A stretch of DNA of 64,000 nucleotides from Oikopleura dioica (lineage: Eukaryota > Chordata > Appendicularia > Copelata > Oikopleuridae). The notes below the pieces were generated by a model. That model saw nothing but the letters and a program-made list of their open reading frames with translations, did no database searches and was not told where the DNA came from. How positions within the stretch are numbered: position 1 is the stretch's first letter; the number at the start of each line of letters is the position of its first letter. Below are positions 46,549 through 63,140 of this stretch, in pieces. A program made the position numbers and the translations under genes. The stretch covers positions 7,564,501 to 7,628,500 of the forward strand of contig OU015569.1 of assembly GCA_907165135.1 (NCBI GenBank), in the 5' to 3' direction.

Positions 46549-46984
46549 GTAACTAAAATTTTGGAGAATAACAATTCCAGAACAAAATCTTTGCTAAGAT
46601 TCTTTGTCTTTCCTAATTCTTGAGAGACTAAATGTGATAACAGAACAAAATGGTTCAATATGAATGATATAAGATCATATATATTATATAGTATGAATCT
46701 CATTTCAACTTGTTGATCGAAATTATCTCAGGATGATTCATTCGATTATCTACTTAAATTATATAAGTTATATATATATACCTCAGATAGTATACTTTAT
46801 ATATATAAGTAGTTTTAAATTTTCTCACCACTTATTTTGCACGTTTTTGCTGCTAGTCGGACCCAATAGGCTCCCACAACCTGTACGTCCAGTTGCATCT
46901 GCGGTTTTCAACTGCTACATAAATAGCAGAATATGACTTTGGTTTATCATCGACAGCACTTCGGTAGAAAAATTTTCGCGAAAA
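46549..46984. other. Intergenic, TA-rich
   Basis: TATA dinucleotide-rich (46740-46810). A possible last exon of the GH16 gene at about 46858-46937 follows an acceptor (TGCTGCTAG) and would join in phase to the donor at 46534, ending FNCYINSRI*. Otherwise promoter sequence of the CUB gene. Confidence 0.35.
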
Positions 46985-48393
46985 ATGATTTTTACCGGAC
47001 TTTTCCTCGGTGCCGCTCATGCCCAAGGTATTTTTTATCAAGTATCTAGTAACACCAAGAGATTATAGATACTCCCAAGGAGTCCTACCTTAACTGCGTC
47101 AATCTGACTGGACTCAGTGGCGTCATTTCTAACCCTAGAGAACCCTGCAGTCTTTCTCCAGACGGATGCTACACTTCTGGCCAGGACTATTGCTGGAGAG
47201 TTCAGTCTAGTTGCAAAACCATCCGGGCCAAGTTCAACAAATTTATTGTGGAAGAATACATGTCTGGCAAGGACGACTGTCCATACGACAAAGTCCTGCT
47301 TTCCTGGTCAGGAAAATTTGTTGAGCTATGCGATCACTCAGCGGCTTCAAAATCAGGGCAAGGTAAGATCTTCAACCCTAACAAGGATCCTGAAAACTTG
47401 GGTTGGCTTGATTGGGTCTCTATGGATGCTGATGAGTTTTTCATCGAACTCAAAACTGATGCTTCAATCGACTTCTACGGCTTTGATCTGGAATGGGAGT
47501 GCGAAGAATTTACCACAACAACTTCAACAACAACCACCACCACCACCACCACCACCACCACCACGACTTCAACAACGACTACAGAGGAGGTCTTGACTAC
47601 AACTACGTCCGCAGCCAACGAGACAACTCTTATGGAGCGGAAGAAGAAGCGTCCAAATAGCGAGGAGTCGCGAGGATTCAATGGATACTGGGATGGATAT
47701 CATCTTTATGACATCGACGACTTCGCAAAGCTCTTCTTTGAGTGCACTCAGAATGCTCTTGACGAGATAGACCGTGAGTGAGGAGTTCATTATTACCCTA
47801 CTAAGTCATCTTTAGACTGCATTGGTGACAGCAACCGTGGCAGAAAGGTTCGACAGAACTGGGAGTACCGATTCAAGCACCTCATCTTTTCTCTTGGACA
47901 ACAGCTTCGAGATGAGAAACGAATGCGTAAATGTCAAGGCTCAGGTGTAGATGTAAGCAATGAGGCCGCGCGAGCTCTTTCAAAGCTCAAGCACGACGAA
48001 TATTACGGCTATCACGGAAGTCACGGCCACGCTCATGACAATAACGAGTACCTCGAGCACTTCCATAACTTAGAAAACGTCTATGAACTCGGTATTTAAA
48101 AGTGCATAATATTTGAATAACACCATTTTCAGCTTTGGAGAGTCAATTCTTTGGTTGTACTGGTCGTGCTCAACTCGCCACCAAAAAACGAAAAGTGGCA
48201 AAATTTCACTCACTTGTGGACCGTGTCATGGTAGGCTCTTAACGCTTTGAAAGTAATACTAAAATATTCGAAAAAGCGAGGGTTGAAATACTGCGACCAT
48301 GACCACGACGATCACGATTACCACCATGATGACCACTTCTACTATGACCACAAGAGTGTCTCTGTCGAGCAAGATAAAAAGACCCCATACTAA
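46985..48393 (+). CDS. Secreted CUB-domain protein with Thr linker and His-rich tail
   Basis: Exon 46985-47027 is a signal peptide (MIFTGLFLGAAHAQ). Exon 47069-47777 holds a CUB-like domain: CYTSGQDYCWRVQSSCKTIR, then IVEEYMSGKDDCPYDKVLL, and FYGFDLEWECEE. A run of about 30 Thr/Ser follows, then a basic stretch (ERKKKRPNSEE). Further exons give a helical Arg/Lys-rich part (NWEYRFKHLIFSLGQQLRDE), a His/Tyr-rich stretch (YYGYHGSHGHAHD) and a C-terminal His/Asp repeat (CDHDHDDHDYHHDDHF), which is likely metal-binding. The stop is at 48391-48393 and AATAAA near 48478. CUB domains bind protein or sugar partners in extracellular matrices. The same Thr-run linker style as the upstream GH16 gene suggests a shared secretory setting. 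Confidence 0.8.
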
Positions 48394-48926
48394 GCAAGTG
48401 ACCCTGGACTGGAATTGACGACGCATGATCTAATTTTAATGTACTGTCTGGTGAACCTGTAGGGAAACAATATTTTCAATAAAGTAGGCACGTGGAAGTC
48501 CTCTGTTCTTTAAAAGCTCTATACCAAAAAGAAACTATTACAACTTACGTAAAATTTTGCTTTTCTTAGTCTGAAATATTGAAAACAAGGAGAAGAACAT
48601 ACGCACATATTTTTTATACAAAGCACGGATACGTAACTTAGCGAGCGATCATATAGTTGCTAATATTTGTAGATTGAAATAACGCGTGAATTTCTATTTT
48701 GTTTATTGGGTGTTGTTGAAAATAAATAAACTGGCCTGGTCGCTTTTCTATTTAGGTGGGCAGTGAACCGCGGCTTCTTCAGTTAAATTACAGTAATTGT
48801 CGAGTTACAGTTAGGGTCGCGAGGGTCATTGAACTATGAAACGTGTTCGGTGGTAGTACTGTTTGTGAGTACATTTGCTTCCTGAGATGGTTTCTGGCGC
48901 TTCGGTACGAAGTTTACACTTTGAGC
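48394..48926. other. Convergent 3' flanks
   Basis: 3' UTRs of the CUB gene and of the minus-strand TLE gene. AATAAA near 48478 (+). TTTATT copies near 48700-48730 may be minus-strand AATAAA signals for TLE. Nothing else recognised. Confidence 0.4.
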
Positions 48927-53430
<4,504 letters not shown>

Positions 53431-56400
53431 CTAAATAGACCATTTTAGAAACTAAGTTAAAGTCAAAATCCCCAGGAGATTAATCATTCAAGTTGCTTTT
53501 CCCTGATCACGTAATTAGACCATCGCCGTTTTTTAATGAACTGAAGTACTTCTACTAGAGGAGCCGAGTTAAAATTTTCCCAGGCGTTAGAGGCACTTGT
53601 GCCCGGTGCTGATTCAATCCGACAAGAATTTTTTAAAATTCACCGTCACATTCCAGGTGAAAATATTTTCCGCGCAACAGAATCCTCGCCCTTGCCAAAT
53701 TATAGCTAGGCTTTAACGAAAACTGTTTACCAAGAAAGATTAGATTGAGTAAAAACAAAGCAGCCGATGATTTGTTTTTAAACGCGGAGGCCAAGGGAAA
53801 CGCCAGCCCTATATAAACCTTCTCGTATGAGCGAAACAAAGTGTTAACGAGCATGATTGACTGCTGATAATTGTAAACCGGTCAATCATACAGGTTCGAG
53901 GTCATAGTTGCGGAATTCGCCTCCTCTACTCTCATTAACGAGTCTGTGCAGTCTGCTGGAATCTGCACGCTACACCAAAATTGTCAGAGGAGCGCCAGGT
54001 GCCAGATTGGTGCTTTACGCGCCAGATAAAACGATTACTCTGGCGCGGCGCCAACACCACCATCTTATAGATAGAATAGATCCCTTTCGGGTTGTGGAAA
54101 TGCGCTCAACGAAATAACATAACTTTCAAGCTAAGGACGAAAGACGTGACATTCTCCTTCAATTTTCAGGAGATTATCTACACTTAGCTCGCAAGTGATC
54201 TCCGTTATATTAATAGTGCCTAAACTTCGATTCGGAGTGGCAGGAACGTCACTCTCGACAGTGTGAAATTCTAGTTTCGCGCGAAATCTCTGTCGAAGCA
54301 CCAGAGCTAGGAAGTTTGATATTCCGTCTAAATGTTGTGTTTCGGTAACACTACGAGTCCACAAATATCTATTTTGATGTGAAATTCTTCAAAAATATTA
54401 TTTTTTTGTGTTTCTAAAAAGAATGTTTTTCGATCAAAGAGTATAAATTGAGTCTAGCTTATAACCGAAGCTGACGTAAGGTAGTGAGAGGGCTGAGCGC
54501 TCACCGCAAATTAACTCTTAGCGGTGCCTCATAGTGATCAAATTCAGCGTCTTCTAGATTAGCTTTAATGCAAATCAATACGCTTCTTAAAGTCCCCAGT
54601 GCTGCCAAATCAAATCTAGATTTGTGTCCTCTAAAAGAACACCGACTACGGCCAATGTTAAATACTCTCAGGGGCGCTCACCTAGTGAGGACAAAACGGT
54701 CTCCACTAATCGTCTTACCTTTGGTTCTGTGTAGACTGGAAGTTGAACTCTTCTTTGACTCGGTCGAGAATTTCCAGAACGGATCCTTTCATATTTGGCT
54801 TTGAGAGACTCGACAATATTTCATTTTAAATATTTATTGGTTATTACAAACTATTCCTAGTTTTAACAGCGATTCACTCGCGCGAAAGATATTAAACTGC
54901 CTTGATCTAATTAATGAGTCAATTAAATTTGTCGAAGTGTCGAGACCTGTTCCCGCGGTCCTCCCTGGCCACCTTGGCCTGTCTAAATAAAAACGGTTAT
55001 TATTTATAAAATTGATAGTTAAATAATCAGAAACGTGCGTTGGGGTTTAGTATTTGACCTTTGAGCATTATTTGCCTGGGCGATTTTAAAGGCACACTCC
55101 CTGGAGTGCAAAGAAGCTCTGCGTTCTTCTGAGCTTATCAATCTTTTTGGCCATGGTTGCGGCGCAGTCGTTGCGGTTAAGTGCGTTTGAGCCATGTAAC
55201 CGCGCGGTACAGCGGAATGTGAAATCAGGAGCCACTTGAGGGCGGCGGCGGGACATGACCGCGAAATGTGGTCGATTTGGGCCTGACACGGCTCAATTTA
55301 ACGCGAAATTGGCCATTAACGACCGACCGGTTAGCACATCGTGGGAGACAGGTGAAGATTTCCTTTTTTATGGTCTTGAGGTTTCAGCCGACGTAGATAA
55401 TCCTACGTTAGCAGTGTACTTTCTAGTGAGAAGAGATCAGCAATTAAGCACTTGACTATTTGTCAAAAATGTTCGAGCGCTGGTGCATACGATGCAGCAC
55501 CGAAGTGTTCAAAACACCACTTGAAAGCTAGAGAGGCACCTTGGGCGTTACCTGAAGGCCTTCACGCTATGGCGCTTATCGCCAGAAGTCGCCGCGGCGC
55601 CGCCTCAAAGTTATCACCCGGATGGCTACGAACACTGATCCCCGCCACCGGATTTATAGTGACTGACGCGATAAGCAGCACGCCGAAGTTCTTAGTTAAG
55701 GGTGTAAGTGTACGCACCGATTGTTCCCGCAAGACTCTCTTGCAATTCGGATATGTAGACTTAGGCCACTTACTTTCTTAGAAGAGTCTGAAAGCTGGGA
55801 GTTCCACGGTGATTTTCGTGATTTTTCAGCGGTTGATTTGGACGCTTGAGATCTATTACAAAAAGTCTAGATTTCTGCTAACGAATTGAATTGATTTGTG
55901 AAGGTTACGAAACAAGAGTCTCAATTATAGCAAATACCGATAGAGGGGCATTCCTCGAGTCCAACTATTTCTTTTCTCCATAATACAAAAAAATAAAATA
56001 AAAGCTATTTTATAGAAATATCTGTGGGGTACGCTTTCCGCCAAGCGAATAAAATCGATAAAAATAGAGTGTGTATGGAAACGCGAAAGTAAAAACGAGA
56101 GAAACACAAGTGAGGAGACGAGCGGAAACGGAGGGTCCTCCGCGGCAAGCAATTTATTTTCCTTTATTTGTGGCTAATCTTGAAACGGAAGCTTTTACAA
56201 CTAGCCCTATAATAGGCGGCAACAATGCCGTGAGTGCGCGCAGAGCCCGTTTAGCCCCAATTTGCTCGATTAACAGCGTTGTGCTCCGGTGATATGTTCT
56301 CCTTCTTAGCAAGAATAAGGGGAATTAGGGCGTTAATTGTGCCAATGATGCTGTCGCCGCGTGCTCTCTCAGTCAGTCTGATTAATTCGGATTAGCTGCT

Positions 56401-59400
56401 CGCACGTTCCCTGCGCCCTTATCGCCTTATCTTTGTGAACTTTGGCAAGAAGACACTTGCGCGCTTACAGTGCGAATACAGACGCCGCACGTTGGCACCT
56501 TTGCTGCTCTGAGAGTAGAGCGCGCTTACTGTATCTCGTCATAGCCTTATAAGTTCGGAAAACACGGGCAGTGATGGATTAAAGCAATGAAAAGGTGCTA
56601 AACTTAGACAAGCACAGTGCTAGTCTTTGCGAGGCAATGCGCTAAGCCCAGTACTAGGGGACGTGTTGAGACTGCCCCAAGGCAGTTGTCACTTCAGGCG
56701 TTTTCCGCAAGCACTTCCCGCTGATTTGGTGGGTAATTCCCGAATCAGAAGGGCGATTACGAGCGCATCAATCAACCGCGACATAGCTACTCCGATAAAG
56801 CTTATTTGCCACCTTTCGCTGGCACATGCCGAATCTACCCCATCGCAATCAAAACACTTTGTCGCGGAGTAGTCGATAATGCTAGAGCCAATATTTGCGA
56901 CCTGTTCAAATTTAAACTGAGCGGCAGAAGCGATAAACATGCATCCTGGCCGCCATCATTTGAGAAGCGCACATCTGTAAAGACCCTTTAGTAAGACTTA
57001 TTAATTAATTTACACTAGCTTCTTCAAGGTGCTATTTTATTCACTTCTAGTGCGGAACATAGTTAGACACAGCTTGTTACTTATTCATGGCGTTTGAAAA
57101 ACACACATTTAGATTGTTCGATGGGACTCGTCGCTTGTCGCGGAAGACGATCCGTAATCGAGCGTGAAATATTCATGAATGCTTTCGCTGACAGATACCT
57201 AGGGAAGAGCAAAAGTGGATCATCAAAAATTTAGCGGCTCGCCATTACCGAGTTGGGCGGATGAATATTTGAACCGACTCGGCCACTCTAACCGAAACTT
57301 GTGTTCTAAGCGGTTAAGGGTAAACCAACAGCCCTTCTTCGCGCGAATCGATACTCCTCAAAACTCAAAATCGTGCGCTCAACATCAGTACTCGCTCAGC
57401 AAGACCCTGCTACAGTTAAAGTTGCTAATGAGGGTCAGCGAAAAACATTCGATCTTCGCCGGATAGAAATTTGTTCACCGAGCTAGACGAGTTCAATAAT
57501 AGAAATTGATATCTCGTGGAATCTTCCGGGCGTCACTTTCGTACTCCTCGTTGAATCACGGCCAAAACAACAAGTTTGGAGTGACAACAATTATAAGTCT
57601 GGACGGGGAAAATTCGATGAGCGAGGGCGCGTTTACGACGCCACCTTTTCGTAAAGAAAACGGATTAGGCAAATTCGAAACTGAGATCATCATAAAAATG
57701 AATTGTCGTTACTCTGCGCAGTACTGGCAATATTCTGATTGCTACAATCCTGATAGACTAAACAAATGCTTGCGCAAGTAAGCCACTGGACTAGGGCTAA
57801 AATATTCGAAAAGCAAAAGTCAACAGCTACGTGGACCCCGGAGTTGCTTCATCCCCAAAATCAATTAGTCTCAAATCTTCTAGCTCGAGAATAGTCCCGC
57901 GAATGCATTTCACGCTCCTTCATTCTTTTTTCGCCCAGAACTAAGCACATTATTCCCTCTAACCCTATTTTTCCCTGCTTTGAATATTAAAAAATAAAAC
58001 AAACAACTTTGAAAGGGGATGAGTGCGTGCCCAAATCGCCTGGCACGCTCAAAAGGTCACAATTTTAACGGTGTCCGGTGCTAATCGCCTCCAAAAACGG
58101 ACAGCTCACGTGTTTGCTAAGGACTTACCGGGCCGGGCGGACGGTTAGTGAACATTTTCGTTTGTGGAGTTTTCTATTCGTCTCGTCTCCGCTCTTCTCA
58201 GACGTTTTCTTGGTTACTCTCTCTGCCTTCCCATGCGGCGTGGTTCAAGCTTCGGGTTCGCCTTCTATCTCTCTGCTTTTCTCTCTTCTGCGACGGTTGT
58301 GGATCGGTTTCTGATCGAGTTGGAGCTGGCGCGCGCGTTATTCAGCTATCGGCCCGTGTGTGTGTCTCGCTCTCGCTCTATTTTCCTCTTTTTTTGCGTT
58401 TTGCCGCTCTCGGTTGCCCTGGGCCATGCGCGGTGCTGTGTTTGGCGCGGCTACTCCGCATGGAGTTGATCACCTGACCTGCGCGAGCCCCTCGCATCCG
58501 GCTTCCAAAGACACGAAACGACCAGCGCCTAGCGCCAAACGCAACCAAGACATAATTAGATCCCACCGGCCGTAACAAATCCTTCCCGACATGGCTCCTC
58601 CACCAACATTGCTCCCACACATTCAATAAACCACCGACACAACTCGTAACTCCCGTCGCTAATTGCGATATTGAGATATTATATTGCTGAACACAGCGGC
58701 TACTTTGAATCATGGATTGATGCTAATGAAATCTAACAAGAGCTTCCAACTTAAATCAAAGTTTTATGGGACTCATTGATTTCAACCTCTTTGATGACCA
58801 TAATTCAGAATTTCTGAATCCATATTTGTTAATTATAATTTAGATATTTACATCGAAATTGGGAATCAAGGCTCGAGTTGTGGCGGTAACAATGGAAATC
58901 TCATTAATCCTCTAATCACCGAGGGGGACTTCACTCGTCATTAGCATAATTTATGAGCGAGGCGACAATCTCCGCGGCCCTTTTGAGCGAATTTTATCGC
59001 GCCTAAGCTGGGCCCCTCGCCCATTTCGCTACATGTAGCTGAGGAAACAAGCTACTGTGAAGCAAAAGCTCCATTGTAAATTTCCAAACCGCAAATGCCC
59101 CTTCGACAAGCAGCCTCTTCATATAGCTCATTACAGTGCCCAAGTGTGTGACACGGAGTGAAATCAATCAACGAGCCCTTTGAAACCCAAGCTCTCGGAA
59201 CTCGCACTGGCACATGAATCATTGCTTTTGAGCATTTTCATGAGCGAAAACATTTTAAGCGGCTAAAATTTCATCGCGAGCGGAATAAGCTCGATAATTA
59301 AACAGTGTGTAGTGGAGGGTTACTAGCAGAAGATTTAAATTATCGCTAATTAAGCTTCTATTTACTAATCGAACGATTCAAGACTACGCTTCTGGAAACG

Positions 59401-61694
59401 CGCTTTATCGAAAATGCAAGTGACACACTTGTCATTTAGCAAGCTTAGTTGTTTATATGTTTGCTATTTATTTTTTCTGCAAATTACATTTGCGATTTTT
59501 GACAAGGGTTCGTTGTTTTCCAAGGGTAAACAAGGCTCGTTCTAAAGCAAGAACACCTCGATGGCCCTCAGACAAACACATCCATGAATAAATCAGCCGA
59601 TCTTTTCATGCGAGGAACTATCCCCTTCGGAGAGGGCGCGCCGTGCTTCCAGCATCGGGACCGTGGCTTTCCCCAGAGTCGCATAAGAATCAGGTTCATG
59701 TCTAGAAGCCGCCCAGATGACAAGTGGCATTAATTTTTGATGGAAATAGATTCTGAGGGATGCGCTCAGCGATTCTCCGTCACAATTAATCAAAGAGCGC
59801 TTGATTTAGTAACTACAGGAAGTTCTTCCTTCATTTGTTTTACAGCAAGTCATCAGGCTCGTAAAACAACGCCAATGGTTTCTGGCAGGTGCGCTCAAAC
59901 ACTTCCGGCTTGACAGTTGTGAAAAGTCTCCTAATTGTCCGCTTCGAGAATCCTCTGGGTTCCAATTACTATAATGTACTATATAAGTATAGTAGTCCAA
60001 TTTCGACTCACAGATATTTCATCAGAACTTATCTTGGGAAGTGCTCTGTACGCCATGGAATGGACAGTATTTCACTTTCCAGCGCGGAAATTTGAAGGTA
60101 ATCCTCAGCCAGGAATAAGCAGAACTAGCGAGACGGAAGATCGTTCAAGACTTGCTGTGGAAACGGCGGACCGAGAACTTCGAAAGATTCTGCGCTGACG
60201 AAATCACTCACAAAGACGTCTCGTTGACAGTCGATCATCGGCGCCGTTATCTTGTTCAGCTCGAGAATATTGAAAAAAGAATGCTCCCACAGTCTATCAA
60301 CTGCCTTTGTATATCACTCACAAATGCTCATCGCATAATAATAACAAAAGCCTCTAATCATTTTCTTCCCTAGCTGAGCTTTTTTCTACAGAACTACATT
60401 TTTATAACAAGAAATTAAATCTTTGTGATAAACGAAAGGGCAGACGTAGGGTGGATTAATTTGAGCATTATTTATAGCTGAGCTACGTAAACAAGGACGT
60501 GCTCGCCTTTTAAACTAAATGATGTATGCGGTTTCATTAAACGGCCTCTTTACGGTGAACTAGTCTTTAACATTTTAAGCTGCGGCAATAAGGAAGGAGT
60601 GTCAGGCAAAACTACATGGCCACAAGAACATCAGAGAGTCTGTGATGAGCGTAAAAGGCACAAACATAGAAGAAAATCTGACGTTAATGAAAGTCGAGCA
60701 AACGGAACAAACCAGCGAATTATCGCCAGAATAAACAGCACACGCCTGGGGCAATGTTAGCTTAGGCGGACGAGCGAATTTATCGAAGTAAGAGCAAATT
60801 GTCGCCTCCGTATCGCCTTTGTAACGAGCCCGAAAGCGATTGAAAGCTTTGTTTGAGCTCTTGCGGTGCTCTAATTCCACTCTCTCCAATGGAGTTACAA
60901 TTTAAAACTACAGCTACAGATTATAAGAAAGTAAATTAGCAACTCTGCGCGAGCTCGAACATTTGATGCGGTTTCGAAGCGGACCCAGGGCAACTGTCTT
61001 ATTTTATCGCTGATAATTTCTGTTTTATATTCGTCTTAAAAGTGCTGCTCCCATAATGGCGATCTTTATTTAGAAATAATCCATCACGCCGTAATCCGCT
61101 ACATTTAGCGCACTCCTAACTTGAGAATTATTCTTGGAAGAGCGCGCATCGTCGAATACAACAAATTCGGAATATTTGACTAATCTTTGCTCAGATCCCA
61201 CGGTTCACTTCTGCTTCAAAGTCACCAACATTCTGCGTTTTTGCCATCTCCTGAATTTCAATGTTGCTTTGCAATTTATTTCTGGAAACCCGACAATAAT
61301 AAACTCAATCTATTCGCAATCTGCAACCGTTAGACAAAGCAATCACGCAAATATATGTAGAAAACCAAAGCTCCAATTTTTCTAAAATTCAAAGATTATA
61401 TTCACTTGGCATATATTCTGTTTCAATAGAGAGCATCTTTATCAAGACTTAGTGCTTCTAGAATTGTTGATTTAGGCGACTTTTTGGATAAACAGTTCAA
61501 ATCTTTCGGTAAACGAGAAATTTTCAACAGGAATGGGCCACTTAACTCTGCGAATGTGTATTTGACCGGTGCTTTAAAAAAAGCAACGTGTGATACTGAA
61601 AGCCTAAATATTTATTAGCCCTTGTTAAATAGCCCTTTATGAAAGGTTGAAAATATATAGGTAGCCATTAGGAAGACATATTCGAACCCTATTT
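53431..61694. other. Gene-poor region upstream of TLE
   Basis: About 8.3 kb with no exon chain I can support. Open frames are short, unspliced and compositionally neutral. It may be a very long first intron plus promoter of TLE, and/or the regulatory region of genes beyond the window. A pyrimidine-rich, TCTCTCTGC-like stretch lies at 58140-58480. TATATAAA occurs at 53811. No tRNA, rRNA or transposon termini were recognised. Confidence 0.5.
54947..54982 (-). CDS. Candidate 36-bp upstream exon of TLE
   Basis: On the minus strand, TTTTTATTTAG is followed by 36 nt reading TGQGGQGGPREQ and then a donor GTCTCG. Gly/Gln/Pro-rich sequence precedes the Q domain in many TLE proteins. The exon coding for FKFT..QAQYH that should lie between this and 53430 was not found, so the link is weak. 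Confidence 0.2.
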
Positions 61695-63140
61695 ATGGGG
61701 ACACCATCTCCTCCACCAAACGAAGACGTGGAGAAGAAACCAGCGGCGGATAAAGCTGCTGAAGTGAAACAGAGCACCCGAAAAAACTCTCAAGCCAAGT
61801 TTAGTAAAGTACCAAAAATAGAGCACTTCTCAAGGTGACAAGTCCAGAACTAACCGTTTCTCCAAAAATTATGGTAGCGTAATTGATTTTCTAGAAATTG
61901 CATGTTTGTGAGTGGTGTTCCCTTCATCGAAACTAGATTTTTTTTTACTTCGATCGGGGCACAGTTGTCTTTCTAAACCTGGAGAAAGAACGAGAAGATG
62001 AGCGAAATGGGAAGGAAAATGTTCAAACGCAAAACGCAGAAAAAGTGCGAGATGGTCAACCAGGGAGTACCGGCAGTGATTTGGCTCAAAGAAGGAATCC
62101 GGAAAGTGGAGCTAGCTCTAAGAGAACTGAACCAAGAAGCTCAACATCTGGTAGAACTTCAAAAAGCCACAGAAGCTCAAGAAGCGAGGGACGCAGCTCG
62201 AAGGGCGAGAAAGAGGAAGGGAGACGCAGAGGATCAAAGAAAGTGCAAATCGACAACGCCAATGGAGGAACAAAGCGAGACTCCAAAGGACGTCCTCGAG
62301 AATCCACAAAATCTAAACGAAAATCCCGAGAGTCAGAAGAGCTGCGAGAACTAAAAGAAAAATATGAGCGAAAAAGACGAAGTAAGAAAGGAACAATTGA
62401 TATCGGGGACGATATCCAAGTCTGGGTTTAAATACTAATCATAATTCAACAAAAGTTTTTCTTCGACTGCCAATAAAAACCCCGTAAGAGAAGAAGTCGA
62501 GAAAGAACCATACGATCCCAATCGACCAAAAACACCTCAACAAAAAGTTTTTCTTTATATCGCCTTCGTCATTTACTTTATTATACCATGGTAAGATGAA
62601 TTACTTCTGAGAAAAATTCATCTGCTTAGGATGATCATTATAAGACAGTGCTGTAAATTATAACAGGTGCTTTATTCTCGACTAGCACGCCGCTATGAGC
62701 AACAGATAGAATGGTCCAATATGAATAATGAACTTGTGAAAAACCTGTCCAAGATCCTCTCCTGTCTGGAAAGATCAATTAGAATGCTCTCTAGTCATGT
62801 GTACTCCTTTTTACCTTGCTTTTTAGCAGCTTCTAAGGTAGTTGACATTTGGTTTTTAGTCTACTCGTAATCACCGCTATTGGATACACAGCTCTCAAAG
62901 ATCAACCTCGGCTACCAGACAACACGGATTCTTCAGGTAAATAAGCAAAGAAACTGTAGCTTTTGACCGACTCATTTAGTTTCCGAAGATATCTACCTCA
63001 AATGTTTTTTGTACTCGCGCAACGCAGAAATACCAGGCTTGGAACAGGTAATGAACTCAGTAGGACTTTTACGAAGCTGCTAAATTTAGGAGGATAAATT
63101 TATGTGCAGTATGTACCCGCTTTACAAGATCGTGAAATAA
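61695..63140 (+). CDS. Basic, disordered, membrane-anchored orphan protein
   Basis: The ATG at 61695 opens MGTPSPPPNEDVEKKPAADK. Introns join to a long Arg/Ser/Lys/Glu-rich exon (about 62010-62430: NPESGASSKRTEPRSSTSG, RESEELRELKEKYERKRRSK). Further exons give an acidic/proline linker with a hydrophobic span (VFLYIAFVIYFIIP), a helical segment (LARRYEQQIEWSNMNNELVK) and a second hydrophobic span (LLVITAIGYTAL). A Cys-containing end (FMCSMYPLYKIVK*) stops at 63138-63140. The junctions near 62430 and 62640-62665 are unresolved, so two genes are possible. The architecture (disordered basic cytosolic domain plus two helices) suggests a membrane-shaping or nuclear-envelope type protein, unproven. 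Confidence 0.5.

Noticed and set aside
56689-56940. Minus-strand frame with QFKFEQV as a TLE Q-domain start
   Set aside because: Only four residues resemble the FKFT motif and the rest does not match.
58148-58477. Cys/Ser-rich plus-strand frames around 58.1-58.5 kb
   Set aside because: Overlapping frames in a pyrimidine-rich stretch; none has splice sites or a recognisable domain.
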